Origin: Ectobius pallidus
Taxonomy: Eukaryota; Arthropoda; Insecta; Blattodea; Ectobiidae
NCBI GenBank assembly: GCA_964059195.1
Contig: CAXKWD010000002.1
Coordinates: 152,475,042-152,539,041 of the forward strand
DNA length: 64,000 nt
Direction: 5' to 3'
Of the stretch, positions 10,361-21,703 are shown one piece after another (positions within the stretch are counted from its first letter, which is position 1; every line of letters begins with the position of its first letter). The notes under the pieces were generated by a model, which saw nothing but the letters and a program-made list of their open reading frames with translations, was not told the DNA's origin and made no database searches. The position numbers and the translations under genes were made by a program.

Positions 10361-12165
10361 CCTACGTGTTAAAGGCTAGCACAGGAAAAAAAAGTAAATT
10401 ATAGAGAGAAATTTTATTTATTACATTTTCATAAAACTAACAAGTATCTAGAACGAAAAGCATCAGGATCTATCTTTAATTTACCGTGAATTAATAGTAA
10501 TAATAATAATAATAATATAATAATAACAATAACAACAATAATAATAATAACTTGGCGTTTGCATGGTTTCTTCAATCTCAGAGGAAAAATGCAGGATACA
10601 TTGAGATATAGCCGAACATTGCTGCACGAAACAGTTATTACAAGAGCCTACTGGTAAATTTGGGTGGCCACGAGGTTTGATTTGAACCCAGGACCTTTTC
10701 CCTATTACCCTATACCACCTCCCTCTAATTGATTTTGGTGTGTTCATTACGACTATGGTCAAATGACTACATTTCACAACAATAATTAGATTATAATATT
10801 CTTGTTACTATGGACAACAGAAGAGTATCTATATTAATAAAAGGAAGTGATTTCTCCTTCTGTCCGTCCGCGATGCCCAGCGAAATCTACTCAACGCAGA
10901 GATCTGAAATTTTAAACATAGGCTAGGTGGACTGAAAGGTCAGAAAATGCATCTCGAAGCCGGAATTTTAATTTTAGCTTTCGTTCGTGAGTTATGAGTG
11001 AAAAACCGGCAGAAAACTTGCATTTTTTGCGTTTTCGAAGCATCAGTTTTCAGTAATACATTTCCATGTCAAATCAATTACAGTTGGCTTTGGCTATTTT
11101 TCTCATCCCTTGGAAATAAAAGCATCGCGATCGCTTGAATGTTGTAAGCCCACGCTGGTCGATTCGTTTGTTTATAATGTCAAGGCACGCAGATATCTGA
11201 AATTTTCAACATAAACGGAAGAGAGATAATGAATAGCCTATGGGCCTAAATGGACAGACAATGATCTGTTTAGACGGAACTCACTATGCAGGGGCTTTCT
11301 GGGCCAGGGAACTCGATCGCTTGATTTTGTAAGTACATCCTTGACGATTCATTTGTTCAGAATGTAAAAGCCCGCAGACATGAAATTTTCAATCTACACG
11401 GAAGAGGGATAATCAATATAGGCCTAAATATGGTCAAACATTGTTCGATTTGGACGAAACTCACAATACTGGGGGTATCTGGGCCAAGGACTCGAATCTG
11501 AGGTCGCTTTTACCAGGCGACGCTATCTGATCGTGGTAGTATATAATCAACGTGATTTAGGTGTTAATAGTAATTATAATGATTTAACTATTATGCTTTT
11601 AATTTTTTAAATAATTATCGCGGGCGAAGCCGCGTGCACATGCTAGTCATTCACATCTTAATCAAAATGTATGTTCCGAAATTCGCATTTAAGCCATGTT
11701 ATTTCGTTTTTATCTTTATACCTGTTAATTTTATAAAGAAATGTATTTAACAAAAAATGTTCTTTTTTATTTCCTCTACAACTTGACTGTGCTAAGTTTT
11801 CATGTATCGCCCAATGTAATGGAGATAGCCTAGAAAAATGGAAATTAATACGAGTAAACTACCCTCTAAGTCATTTTTGCAGAAAAACGGTTATAGTCAT
11901 TTTATTAGTCTTATATAAAAGTTTCGGATTTTACATTTTTATTAAAATCGTCAGGGTCATTTATTCGAAAATATAAATTTTGACAAAAGTTTTCATGAAA
12001 AGTCCGCTTAAAATTTCAGTTATAAAAACCAAATTCAGGGTGGTTCGATGAAATTCCGAAAAAGTCCTTAATTCCAAAAATAAAGTAAATACATTGAACC
12101 GTTTATCCTCCGTGCTTGTCCACGGACAGACGGACAGAGGTCATTCCAAAAATACTTTTACTTTC
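10361..12165 (-). repeat. compound repeat, ACTTTCTCGCATATACG family, copy 2, minus orientation, split by a Helitron
   Basis: Starts at ACGTGTTAAAGGCTAGCACA (missing the terminal GCGAGAAAGT), contains ATT/ATAATA runs (10500-10550) and the tRNA-like block (10680-10730). It is interrupted by the Helitron 10828-11646, resumes CATTCACATCTTAATC and stops near CATTCCAAAAATAC (~12165), short of its own terminus, where the inverted copy 12168-13098 begins. Confidence 0.78.
10828..11646 (+). mobile_element. non-autonomous Helitron, family 1
   Basis: Begins TCTATATTAATAAAAGG and ends with a GC-rich hairpin (GCGGGCGAAGCCGCG) and ATGCTAG. It is inserted between A (10827) and T (11647) with no duplication, as Helitrons do. 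The flanks GAGTA and TCATTCACATC are continuous (GAATATCATTCATATT) in the paralog at 3970-3990, which proves the insertion. No Rep/helicase is encoded. Confidence 0.92.
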
Positions 12166-12167
12166 TC

Positions 12168-13098
12168 GCATATACGTAGTATAGAGAAAGTATTGTGATC
12201 GTGACAAAAAATCGAAGTCGAGATAACACCGGGAGAGCACGTTTTATGAAGCCTAGAAACGGAAAAAAATATTTTTGGAATGACGTCTGTCCGTCTGTCT
12301 GTGGACAAGCACAGCGGCTAAACGGTTCATTATATTTACTTCATTTTTTGAATTAAGGACTTTTTCGAAATTTTGTCGAACCGCCCAGAAATTTAGTTTT
12401 ACAACTGAAATATTAAGGGGACTTTTCATGAAAACTTTTTTAAAAAATTTGTTTTTTGAAAAAATGGCTCTAACGATTTTAATAAAAATTTAAAATTGAA
12501 AACTCTTATCTGTGATTAATAAAATGGCTATATCCGTATTTCTGCAAAAATGACTTAAGGGGTACTTTACTCGTATCCATTTTCAATTTTTCTAGATTAT
12601 ATCCATTACAGTAGGCGATACATGAAAACCTATCACAGTAAAGTTGTAGAAAAATTTTAAATGAACATTTTTTGTTTAACACATTTCTTTGTATATTTAA
12701 TAGATATCAAGATAAAAACGAAATAATGTCAGTTAAAATATGAATGACATTTTGTTGCCCCTAGTAACAAGAAAACTATAGGCCTAATGTACTTATTGTT
12801 GTGAAATGCAATCAGTTTAGTTCAGTCGCAATGAACACACTAAAACCAATTACAGCGAGGTGGTAGGCCTATGGGCTAACAGGGAAGAGGTCCTGAGTTC
12901 AAATCAAACCTCGTGGCCGCCCAAATTGACTTGGGTTTTTCATGGTTCCGTCGTTCGCAAAGGCAAACGCCGGGTTTGTAGGACTTGCTAATTTTCCATA
13001 ACTCATCGCCGCTATGTCACTGGATATTATAATCGTTTAAACTGAATATCACATAAGACATCACTAAACAATAGAAACATGACGCGAATGAGTTGTTA
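12168..13098 (+). repeat. compound repeat, copy 3, plus orientation
   Basis: Opens TTTACTTTCTCGCATATACG, TAGAGAAAGTATTGTGATCG, a GTCTGTCCGTCTGTCTGTGG run (12285-12303), GGACTTTTCATGAAAAC, GGCTCTAACGATTTT and, at 12856-12920, the tRNA-like segment with B-box-like GAGTTCAAATC. It diverges after ~12970 and is interrupted by the hAT element at 13107. Together with copy 2 it forms a large inverted repeat centred near 12220. Confidence 0.78.
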
Positions 13099-13106
13099 AT
13101 ATAGAC

Positions 13107-13857
13107 CATCGTGTCCGCGAACACGGTGCAGATGGTCCGCAGACATAATTAATAAAAAAATATCATAAAGCAAGTGGGAAGTAAAGAAGTAGAAATTTTT
13201 CACATTAAATGACTCTAGATGTCAAAGTTTTAAAAATCTTCGAAAATACAGGTCATATTGCAAGTTTCCTTACTTTTGCAGTTACGAACCACAGTTTCAA
13301 ACCCCTGATGCACTGACGTCTATGGTTCCCTCTTTCATTCAAAACCCTAAAAAATAAGACTTTGTCGGAATTTGTTTTTAGAGGCGCCATGCAGTTTTAT
13401 TTTCAACAACCTATCTTCGTGAGAAGGGATTTTCATCGCTCGTTTAACTAAAAACATTATACAGAAACCGACTTAATGTATCTGCTGATCTTCGACTAAA
13501 TTTGACTAATATTGAGCCAAAAAACCAGGAACTCTGCAAGAGGCGTCAAGCTCAACCGTCTCATTAAAAGTGATTAATAACATAATTCCTAATTATATTA
13601 TCAAATTGGTAATACATATTAAAGTGTGTTCAAAATATAATTTTACTGTCAATAGTTTCATTCCAATTCAATAACTGTGTTTCCGTCGGATTAAAAAAAA
13701 GTATTTCGTTATAACGACCTATAATTTAATACCCAAAATATTAAGAATATAGGCCTACATATAGCCTACTTTTAAAAATGGGATGAAAAATTAGGGGTCC
13801 GTAAATTTCTTTACTCATTTTAGAGGTCCTCGGGTTCAAAAAGGTTAAGAAACGCTG
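13107..13857 (+). mobile_element. hAT element, internally deleted
   Basis: Flanked by the 8-bp duplication ATATAGAC (13099-13106 and 13858-13865). The left end CATCGTGTCC and the right end read inward CAGCGTTTCTTAACC form an imperfect inverted repeat. It contains the C-terminal transposase piece at 13412-13567. Confidence 0.85.
13412..13567 (+). pseudogene. hAT transposase C-terminal dimerisation segment (ZBED5/FAM200-like)
   Basis: Fifty-one residues with one in-frame stop: YLREKGFSSLV, stop, then KTLYRNRLNVSADLRLNLTN and IEPKNQELCKRRQAQPSH, ending at a natural stop. This is the conserved C-terminal block of hAT transposases of the ZBED5/GTF2IRD2 lineage. The BED finger and catalytic core are absent from the 300 bases upstream inside the element, so only the end remains. 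Confidence 0.85.
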
Positions 13858-13865
13858 ATATAGAC

Positions 13866-14378
13866 TAATATTTCACGCAAACATACTAAACACGTGGTAT
13901 GATCTACATGCAGTTAAAGCGTGCAATATAACCTAAGTAGTAGTAGTAGTGGTGGCGAAATTCAAATATAAGTCGCCCCTTAAGCTTCCCCATTCGATAT
14001 TCACATTTGCACGGACTGTGTGATGCATTTTGTTTCTGAGCGAAGCAGAGTGACCAACTGCCCTTGTATACTGTTGCATATAGCTAAATAATGCGGCAGC
14101 CGTAGCGAAGCGCCTTGCATTTCAGAATATTGTACGATACACTGTTTGTAGGTTTCGAAAATGTGGCATATTATATCTCCCGCAAGGTTTGTCAGCCTGC
14201 TACCTCTCGTCTAGCGGTAAGACGTCACACCTCCAACGTCCAATAACGAGTTACTTCATAATACTAGGACAGAATAATTAGCTAGATCGTGGTATAAAAG
14301 AAACTGCATCGGTGAAGATAGGTTGGGTGGGACCGATTTATCCCAAGGTGCGACTTGTATTTGAATTTTCCCGTAGTA
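13866..14378. other. unique-looking stretch without gene
   Basis: Contains a short AGT run (13939-13951) and GC-richer sequence around 14040-14220. No frame, inverted ends or paralog recognised. Confidence 0.4.
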
Positions 14379-14386
14379 GTAGTACC

Positions 14387-16419
14387 ATAATGAATAGAAT
14401 GAGAAAGTGTGATGACTTCGCCGCTAATACAATGGTAGGTATAGGGAGAGCGGCGGTCCACCGAAACACTGGCAGCACCTTCGTTTGCGTTTCAACTTCT
14501 CAATGCTGCGTCATGATAGTTTGGCATCTTATGATTAAACTCGCAATCTTTAATTAACCCTTGGTCCTATTTCTGTGAAATTTGTGCAGAAATAATCTGC
14601 ACACCACAGTCCTTCTGATGGTTAAAACAGAGACTTAACAAATGCGGACATAAATGTTTTTATTTCATTATATAAGCATCACCAATTACACAAAATTCAT
14701 GGAGGGTGAAACGGAATTTGACTATGCGACAATTTTTTTCATTTTTGTGTCCCGTAAAAACTTCAAGCGAGAAAGTTTTAGGGAAATATTTCGACTTTAT
14801 TTTAAATTCAGTACCACCTTTATATCTTGAATGGTTTACGAGTAATTGAGTGGTAATTATTCCGGGCGCTCAGCTCTCTGAATGATGTGAGACGATCGTG
14901 AAATGTTGAGGATGAAGCAAATTTGACTATGCGACATTTATTATTTTATTTTTGTGTCCAGAAAGAGATTAAGGGTGTAATGTTTAGTGAAATATTTGGA
15001 TCTTATTATAAATTGAGTACCACCTATATATCTATAATGGTTAACGAGTAATAGTAATTACTCTAAAGCTAAAGCTATCAGAATGGTATTGAGGTATTAG
15101 CAGGCATCTTTTCCATAAAATACCAGCAATAACGTAAAAAAATTTACATAATATATTCGTGGTCTCAATAATAATACTATATTAACTGACTACTTGTACC
15201 CATACTGCAAGATTGACCCGCTGAGGAAAAGGAATGAATGAAGCTTTTTTCTAACTTAGTAAGTCTGCACTACTTTTATTTATGCATTTATTGGATTATT
15301 TATTTATCATATTTTCTGTTCACTTATGTTAGTAATTTTTATGTATAATTATCATAGCAAATGTCTTATTAGTTTAATATCTTGTTCCTTTTTTTAATAA
15401 TATAATTTAACAACATAGGCCTAAGACGTACATCAGTTACAGCGAACGTGAATGGTCGAGGGTTTGAGCAAATAGCGGGCTGTAGTTAAGGCAAGAGGAT
15501 TTAATTTTTTTATGAAAACATCAGGGAAAATGCTTTGAAATATTGTGTGATGTATGTAGAATGCGTTGCATCACAATTTTTGCGTATGTGCGTCTTTATC
15601 GGATGTCGAAATGCCAATTTTAAAGATCACGCGCCCTATTTTTGTAGTGCTGCTTATGAAATTTTCCGTGCCCTGCAATTCACAAATCATCTCTTAGTTT
15701 ATATTATCTCTGTTCACATAATTTGTACACATATCTACACTTTTGACCGTGTTTCACCTACATAACTTACCCCATACAGCCAGGAGGAAATTAATATTAT
15801 TATAAATAATATTACTATTAATACAATAATAATACAAATTAATACTCAGTAATATTCTATACAATGTAATATTAATATTAATTTATAAAATATCCCTTAG
15901 CTGTTTTCTACCCTAATTATACGTTGTTATTTCTATACAAATGTACATTCTTTAACAAATTCTCATCAAATTATACTAACATACCATCTACCCTATTTTC
16001 TAGGCAACAAAATATTAGATCAAATCATCCCTTAGCTGTTTCATACCTATATTATATAATTGTTCATTGCTTGTGAACATCTTCCATTTTTTTAAAGATG
16101 TGGAACGAAATGTTACGGTCAAGCTTCTTGGAATCTGAGAAATTACTGTTACACACGGCCACGTTTATTTATGGAGATGAGATCTTCCAAGACGTGTAAA
16201 GCAGCCCGAAAATTGTCAGAAGTATCTAACAATTCAATTTAGATAAGGTGAGTCATTTTGAAATAGATTAATGTATTATTTTGTTTAATAATGTTTGCAA
16301 TTTTTCCTATACCGCCCGTAGTAATCTTGCTCCCGCGAATCTCAAGCAGAGTAACTGCTACCTAGCGGCGGAACCAGTGAACTACCTCAGTCATCACACT
16401 TTCTCCTCTATTCATTATG
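14387..16419 (+). mobile_element. 2.03-kb TIR element, copy A, 8-bp target duplication
   Basis: Ends ATAATGAATAGAATGAGAAAG (left) and, inward from the right, CATAATGAATAGAGGAGAAA. GTAGTACC occurs on both sides (14379-14386 and 16420-16427). A close copy sits inverted at 37339-39362. Inside are two tandem ~170-bp units, each with CTATGCGACA, TTTACGAGTAAT and GTGGTAATTA, an AT-rich middle, and a coding-looking stretch (16090-16255, TTCCAAGACGTGTAAAGCAG) ending at a donor-like AAG|GTGAGT. The 8-bp duplication fits hAT or P superfamilies; the CATAATGAA start recalls P-element ends, but no transposase confirms it. Confidence 0.85.
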
Positions 16420-16427
16420 GTAGTACC

Positions 16428-16586
16428 ACAGTATACGTATTAATACAGTAAAGAAACTCAGTCCGTTTTTCTGCCATACGGACATGCGCGCGCAGATTCC
16501 ATGCGATCCTACCGGCCATTGAGTAATACTACAATCACTACTGCGGGAAGAATGGAAATAAATAGGAGTCTTGAATTTTTATAGCA
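16428..16586 (+). promoter_or_regulatory. probable 5' region of the THAP gene
   Basis: The 160 bases between the 2-kb element and the THAP start hold a short GC-rich patch (GACATGCGCGCGCAGATTCC, 16480-16499). No clear TATA box or initiator stands out. Assigned only by position. Confidence 0.3.
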
Positions 16587-17700
16587 ATGCGTGTTTGGAA
16601 AGGATGTTATTGTTCTGCTATAAATTGCAGTAACAATAAAGGAAGAAATCCTGAATTGCATTTCTTCACTTTCCCAAAAGATCCAGAAAGGTAAGAAGAA
16701 AAATACGTAATATTTATTGTATGCCTGCTGGCTTACTCTTGACACATGTTCTGGTGTGGTTATGTTTACATTTACTTTAATGTAATATTTTTATCTTTAA
16801 TTATGTTGTAATTTCTAACAATAGATACTAATGAAATGAAAATGTCAGCAGTCTATATCACGGTTAAAGATAACAATATTTAGGATGTCGTATTGTGATC
16901 GCTTAAGATAACACAATATTTGCTGCGGTGCAGCTTATTTCCTATGTGCATTGTAATGTATATGTCAGGGCCGGTTATGTATACAAACATGTGTGCCGTG
17001 TTGGCAGTCTAATGCACATGGCCATTTTGCAGCATGTAGCCGATTTTTTTTCTTTGCTTGCACAAACCTGACAATCAAAGATCTTCATGCCCGGTTGTAA
17101 GGATCAATGCTAAGGAATATCAGTGCACATAACTCAATTTCGTAAAAAAGTGCACATAGCCGATTTTACAGGCGGTACGATATTTATTTTCTCGAACACG
17201 ATGTAGGCGTAAAGATGACGAAAACATAATCTTACATAATAAATTCTCGGATACATGTGCCATTAAGGTGTTTGCGACAGTAAACTAACATGACATCATT
17301 ATCCAAACCTAGGCAAGCAATAGGCTTACCTAAAATAGGCTACTGTTAAGAAGCGTATCTAGTCCAAGGTTTTTCCCACCTTTAAAATCAACGTTTAAGT
17401 TATAAATTATATTAAAGAGTGACCTTTGAATATAGGTTTGTCACACTGCTCGTCCTCAACTTCATTGTTGAGATTGTATTTTGTTTCTGTATCTTACGGC
17501 TTCGATCTACCTTCAATTGTTGTAATGATTTCAGGTGTAAAAAATGGGTCATCAATAGTCGGCGAGAAGACCTACTAACAAAAACTGTAAAATATTTAAA
17601 TGTAAATTGCCGCCTATGTTTGGAACACTTCGAAAACAGCCAGTTTATGAATTCCAATAAGAACTCTTTAATTAAAACTGCTGTACCGACTGTATACTAA
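16587..17700 (+). CDS. THAP zinc-finger protein, two exons (16587-16690, 17535-17700)
   Basis: Exon 1 encodes MRVWKGCYCSAINCSNNK to FTFPKDPE and ends at a perfect donor AG|GTAAGA. Exon 2 follows TGTAATGATTTCAG and continues in phase CKKWVINSRREDLLTKTVKY, then NCRLCLEHFE and ends KTAVPTVY-stop. Joined, the 89 residues form a complete THAP domain: C9-x4-C14, P30, W39, C63-x2-H66 and the closing AVPT (84-87). THAP domains bind DNA in host transcription factors and in P-element transposases. The stop directly after the domain is unusual, since family members are longer; a further exon may be reached by alternative splicing (a GTAAGT donor stands at 17957). It lies next to the 2-kb element. Host gene or P-like element remnant cannot be decided. 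Confidence 0.82.
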
Positions 17701-18249
17701 AAGCAGTTTTGGAGTATTAGAAATTGAGAAATATTGATAGAAACCTATATTTTTTATTTGAATTTTGTATTGTATCTTATGTAATATTGTATTATTTTTG
17801 TAAAATGATGACATTTCTATTCTAATGTAATATTAGGCTACTTTTAAAAATAAAAATGAGTTATAATTGGTTTTCCAAGAATCATCTTGAAGTTATTAAA
17901 ACTTGTAATAAGAATAGCCCTAGGAACTGCAGTGCAAGTTACAGGTAAGTGGCATTTAAAAATCGTGCCTGATCTTAACTAAAATATAATACATGCTTCA
18001 TTGTTTCTTAAATTTAAAATTCAGTTTTGAAAGAAGATTTTTTTTTCTTATTATAACATATTTTGTTATGTGTTTATGCATTTTCCCAAGTTATTTTATA
18101 TGGTGAGAATGCAGTTTTACTCAACCGCCGCATGGAGCGCTAGTGTCGCCCAGCTAACAAGTTGTCATAGGACTTTTAACACACAGTTTCCTTACTGTAT
18201 TAATACTTATACTGTGGTAGTACTAACAATATGCAGTTTTACTGTCATT
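17701..18249 (+). other. region downstream of the THAP stop
   Basis: AT-rich. At 17930-17957 ACTGCAG is followed by TGCAAGTTACAG and GTAAGTGG, acceptor- and donor-like signals that could frame a tiny exon. Nothing else recognised. Confidence 0.3.
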
Positions 18250-18736
18250 GATTATTATTATTATTATTATTGTTATTATTATTCTTATTGAACCAAAAAT
18301 AAGTATTCACGGTAAATACTTCACGGTAAAAGCATTGAACATAAAGATCGACCCTGATGCTTCCCGTTCTAGAAACTTGTTGGTTTTATGAAAATGTAAT
18401 AAGTAAAATTTAATTGTCTCTTTAATTTAATTTGTTCTGTGCTAGCCTTTAACACGTATATGCGAGAAAGTTTGTGCAACGTATTTTTGCACCATTTATT
18501 TTCGGTATCTAGGTATCGTGAAACACGTTTTCGTGGTGTTATCTCGATTTCGATTTTTTGTCACGATCACAATACTTTCCCTATACTACGTATATGCGAG
18601 AAAGTAAAATGAAATAAGTATGACTTTATGCAGAATATCAGAATGCATCAATAACGTAAAATAGAAATTATATTCCTTTGTTTCCCATAGTAACAAGAAA
18701 ATTATAATTTAACTTCCTGTTGTGAAATGCAATATA
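18250..18736. repeat. rearranged fragments of the compound repeat, interrupted by the mariner
   Basis: An ATT run (18250-18290), then TTCACGGTAAAAGCATTGAA, CTAGCCTTTAACACGTATAT, GCGAGAAAGT and TTTTTGCACCATTTATT. The next bases jump to the opposite end of the family in reverse (TCACGATCACAATACTTT to GCGAGAAAGTA, 18608). Finally a piece of the family middle (GTAACAAGAA, 18693) is cut by the mariner at 18737. Confidence 0.65.
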
Positions 18737-20010
18737 CGGGGTGTCTAAAAAAAAATGTACTAACACTTTGAATAAGTACAAAAACATTATTTATTAACAT
18801 AGAGACAAGTTTAAAGGCTTGAATTACAGAAGAAACATGTAAATAAAGAATCATGTTCGCAAATGTTCAAATTGACGATCGTCATTGTCCAGACAAAGCT
18901 GGTAACGCGAACCAATGAATTCGCAAACGTCAACGTCACGACACAGTTCGTTTGGAATTTTGCGACATTGTCTTTCAATTTTCAATTTCACTGCATCAAT
19001 TGTTCTTGGTTTTGTGCGATAAACTCTGTCCTTGAGGTATCCCCATAAAAAGAAGTCCATTGGCGTGAGGTCTGGGGAACGCGCAGGGTATTCAATGCTG
19101 CCCCTTCGTCCAATCCATGTGTTTGGATAAGCTGCATCGAGGTGAGCTCTTACATCTCGATGGTAGTGGGGAGGTGCTCCATCTTGCTGAAAGTAAATTT
19201 CGTAATTTCCAAACATCTCAATGTATGGACCGACGGATTCCTGCAGCAAGGTTAGGTACCTGTCACCATTGACAGTTTCGTTTAAAAAAATGGTCCCGTG
19301 ATGCCCAATGCTGAAATCCCACACCACACTGTCACCCATGGTAAGTTTAAATGGTATTCAACTGTAACATGAGGATTTACAGGACCCCAGTAGGAGCAAT
19401 TTTGGCGATTAATTGAGCCATTTAATTTAAAGGGGGTCTTATCGCTCCAGACGATTTTATGTGGAAATCCTGCATCTTCTGCACATTTTGCCAGGCACCA
19501 TTCACAGAATTGAACTTTGCGGTCAGGATCTTCTTCATTCAGAGCATAGATTAGTGTTGGAATGTATCATTTCCAGCGCAGAGGCTTCAAGATGCGATGG
19601 ACGCTATTTTTGAGATGTGTGTCTCCCGAGCCGTTTGTCGTAGAGATTTCTGTGGGGATCGAATGAGGGTTGCCTGCACCTGTTCTTCTTTTCCAGGGTT
19701 GATGGATGTCCGTGGTCGTCCAGAACGTTTCTTGTTGACGTTGTGAACGGTTCCATCTGCTTCAAGTTTATCTCTGATGCGAGCAATGGAACGGTGCGTT
19801 GGTGGCGGTTTATCGAACTCCCTTCTGAATCGTCTTTGCACTTCCGTGGCATTTTCTGTTTTCCAACAACGTTTAAGGACAAACTTTCTCTCTTCAAAGC
19901 TAGGTTGATCCCCTGCCATTCTGTTACATTAATTACACCTGAAAGAACAAAAATGTCAGCACGTTATACTCATTCAAAGTGTTAGTACGTTTTTTTTTTT
20001 TGAACCGCCT
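18737..20010 (-). mobile_element. DD41D mariner (rosa-type), full length
   Basis: Inverted ends of ~40 bases share ACGTACTAACACTTTGAAT-type sequence (ATGTACTAACACTTTGAATA at 18759; the right end inward has CGTACTAACACTTTGAATGA). TA on both sides (18735-18736 and 20011-20012). Length 1274 bp, standard for mariners. Carries the pseudogene 18851-19919. Confidence 0.92.
18851..19919 (-). pseudogene. mariner transposase, DD41D signature, two frameshifts and one stop
   Basis: Start at 19919: MAGDQPSFEERKFVLKRCWK, a DUF4817-type HTH (VQRRFRREFDKPPPTHRSIA) and a second HTH (SPQKSLRQTARETHIS). The frame shifts near 19610, continues KNSVHRILKPLRWK, meets a stop, then [18 protein letters not shown] and [12 protein letters not shown] (D1 codon 19443-19441; the usual Glu after it is Lys). 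A second shift is in a seven-T run at ~19285. The last frame has YFQQDGAPPH (D2, codon 19183-19181) and ARSPDLTPMDFFLWGYLKD (D3, codon 19057-19055). Exactly 41 residues separate D2 from D3, the signature of rosa/Visitor-type mariners. All three Asp survive, but the gene is broken. Confidence 0.92.
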
Positions 20011-20012
20011 TA

Positions 20013-20589
20013 TAGCCTACCCTCATTAATTAAATGAAACTAAAAGAAGAAGAATTCCTTGTGTGTAACTATAATTGCAGTAGTGACAGTTGACAAGCTT
20101 ATTATAATTGGCATTAACAAACCAACAATAGTCCTTGATTAAAATATAAATATTCAAAGTGTGCCGCCTTTGTATACATTAAAATTAATAAAACACACAT
20201 GCACACATACTTATTAAAACACTCACTGTATCCCTATATACCCCATAAGAATCGTATCCAAATCACAAAAAGAGTCCATATATTATTTATATCCAGTTAC
20301 TCTTTGCAAGAGTGTCCAACATATGTCGTCAAGAATTAAAATTAATATGATTTTAAAACAGTAACAAACTTCTCTTCATGTATTAAAATTCTTAAAAATT
20401 ACTCTCAGTTGTTCACACTGTAGCGCGCTTGTTCTTAAAAATGTGTTCTTATCTGCAGACGTTATTAAGCACAAGTTGGGACTCATCTATCAATGAGATT
20501 TATTGGGGATGCATTTCGACTCATGCGAGAGTCATTTTCAACCCTTAGCACTGTAGTCCTTACGTTAAGCCGTTCATATTACTAATAAA
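20013..20589. other. AT-rich stretch without recognised genes
   Basis: No coding frame or paired repeats seen. Confidence 0.4.
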
Positions 20590-20592
20590 CTA

Positions 20593-21310
20593 CTATAAAA
20601 TGAACGCTAAATTGGGTATTACTCCGGTTCCGGTAAACCGATTTGCTCCAGTAACAATAGGCTTTTTCCCATGGACGTTATAAACGCGTATAACAAGTTT
20701 CATGAAAATCCGGTAAAGCGTATTTGAGTTATCGCGCGTACAGACACACGAGCAGACGGACGGACGGACATTTTCCCGTCCCCCACACAATTGCAAGCCC
20801 CACACACAAGTTCTTTACCACACTCCTGGGAGCGTACGGGCAATATCGGAGGAAAGAGCTAGCAGGCAATCACGCGCGGTGAAAAAATAAGCCCAAAATG
20901 AATGCACGTTCTTCCTCGCATGATAGAGTGTCAACAAAAGAGTACGCGCGTAAGCCTGTGCGTGTAATTGCCAAACACGCGCGAATTCTCTCTCAAAAGA
21001 ACGGCGCGTGGAGTGTCTAAATTTTCGGCACGCCAGCTAAGAGCGTGCGGTATTGTTTAAAGTTCAGTACAGAGGAGTTGATGTGCTCTTGGAAAGTTTT
21101 GTTTGTTTGTCTTCTGCCTTTACATACACACACACTTCCAGATGAAAGAGTGCAGCGTTGCACGAATGACGTACCGCGCGGTTTCTTTTGTTGTCTATTG
21201 CCTTTACATGCACATATTTTCACGAGCATTTGAGTGCGCACCTGCCTAAACTCGAGCGATAAAGCTTGTGTGTAAGGGTAGCTAATCTCATAAAGTACCA
21301 TTCTGGCACC
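20593..21310 (-). repeat. GTGCCAGAATG element, copy 1, 3'-truncated
   Basis: On the minus strand it begins GGTGCCAGAATGGTACTTTA (21310), runs ~500 bases of GC-richer sequence, then GGACGGGAAAATGTCCGTCC and the conserved unit GCGATAACTCAAATACGC ... TTTCATGAAACTTGTTATAC ... GTCCATGGGAA, ending where similarity to the copies at 22057 and 49604 stops. Only one array unit is present. Confidence 0.7.
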
Positions 21311-21703
21311 TAATAACGTGACGCAAAATATGAAACAACTTCGTATAACATTTCGAGTGAACTGAATTCCAGCCCGAATACTTGGTTGTCTTGTAGACAT
21401 TATCACCAATTCGTGTTGGCTTTGCTTGGCATTATAGAACACAGACGTCTTAAAAGGAGTTGTGCCCACCCGCGTATAACATAATATGACGGAGCTTGTT
21501 CTCAGAATTCGAGTGAGGATGAGAAGGGAAGGGCGGGCTTTATGGTAGGCTGTTCTAGTCCATAGTGTAACTGTGTCTGGAATGTCGGCAACCGGAAAGA
21601 ATGCTGCAGGCTGACGCGACGGCAGGAGATACAAGATTTCAGCAAGTTTATACAACAAGAAATTATTCTTAATCTGATTATATCCCTTCAACCGGCCATC
21701 CAT
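21017..21703 (-). CDS. unrecognised 228-codon open frame, probably not a gene
   Basis: Opens MDGRLKGYNQIKNNFLLYKL and is rich in Arg, Thr and Ser without any domain I recognise. Its last third overlaps the start of the GTGCCAGAATG element and contains two similar cysteine stretches (ICACKGNRQQKKPRG and VCVCKGRRQTNKT) that come from a DNA-level tandem repeat with GTGTGT runs. No splice context or Kozak support. The length is unusual for AT-rich noncoding DNA but the local GC content is higher. I treat it as a chance frame. Confidence 0.15.
   Translation of the reverse strand: MDGRLKGYNQIKNNFLLYKLAEILYLLPSRQPAAFFPVADIPDTVTLWTRTAYHKARPSLLILTRILRTSSVILCYTRVGTTPFKTSVFYNAKQSQHELVIMSTRQPSIRAGIQFTRNVIRSCFIFCVTLLGARMVLYEISYPYTQALSLEFRQVRTQMLVKICACKGNRQQKKPRGTSFVQRCTLSSGSVCVCKGRRQTNKTFQEHINSSVLNFKQYRTLLAGVPKI

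Noticed and set aside
15535..15765. 76-codon frame in the 2-kb element
   Set aside because: Not supported by a matching intact frame in the sister copy and has no motif; probably chance.
14379..16427. reading the 2-kb element as a definite P element
   Set aside because: The CATAATGAA start and 8-bp duplication are suggestive, but no P transposase is encoded and hAT elements also make 8-bp duplications.
21017..21703. 228-codon minus-strand open frame
   Set aside because: No recognisable domain, overlaps the start of a repeat element and contains peptide repeats produced by DNA-level tandem repeats; listed only with very low confidence.
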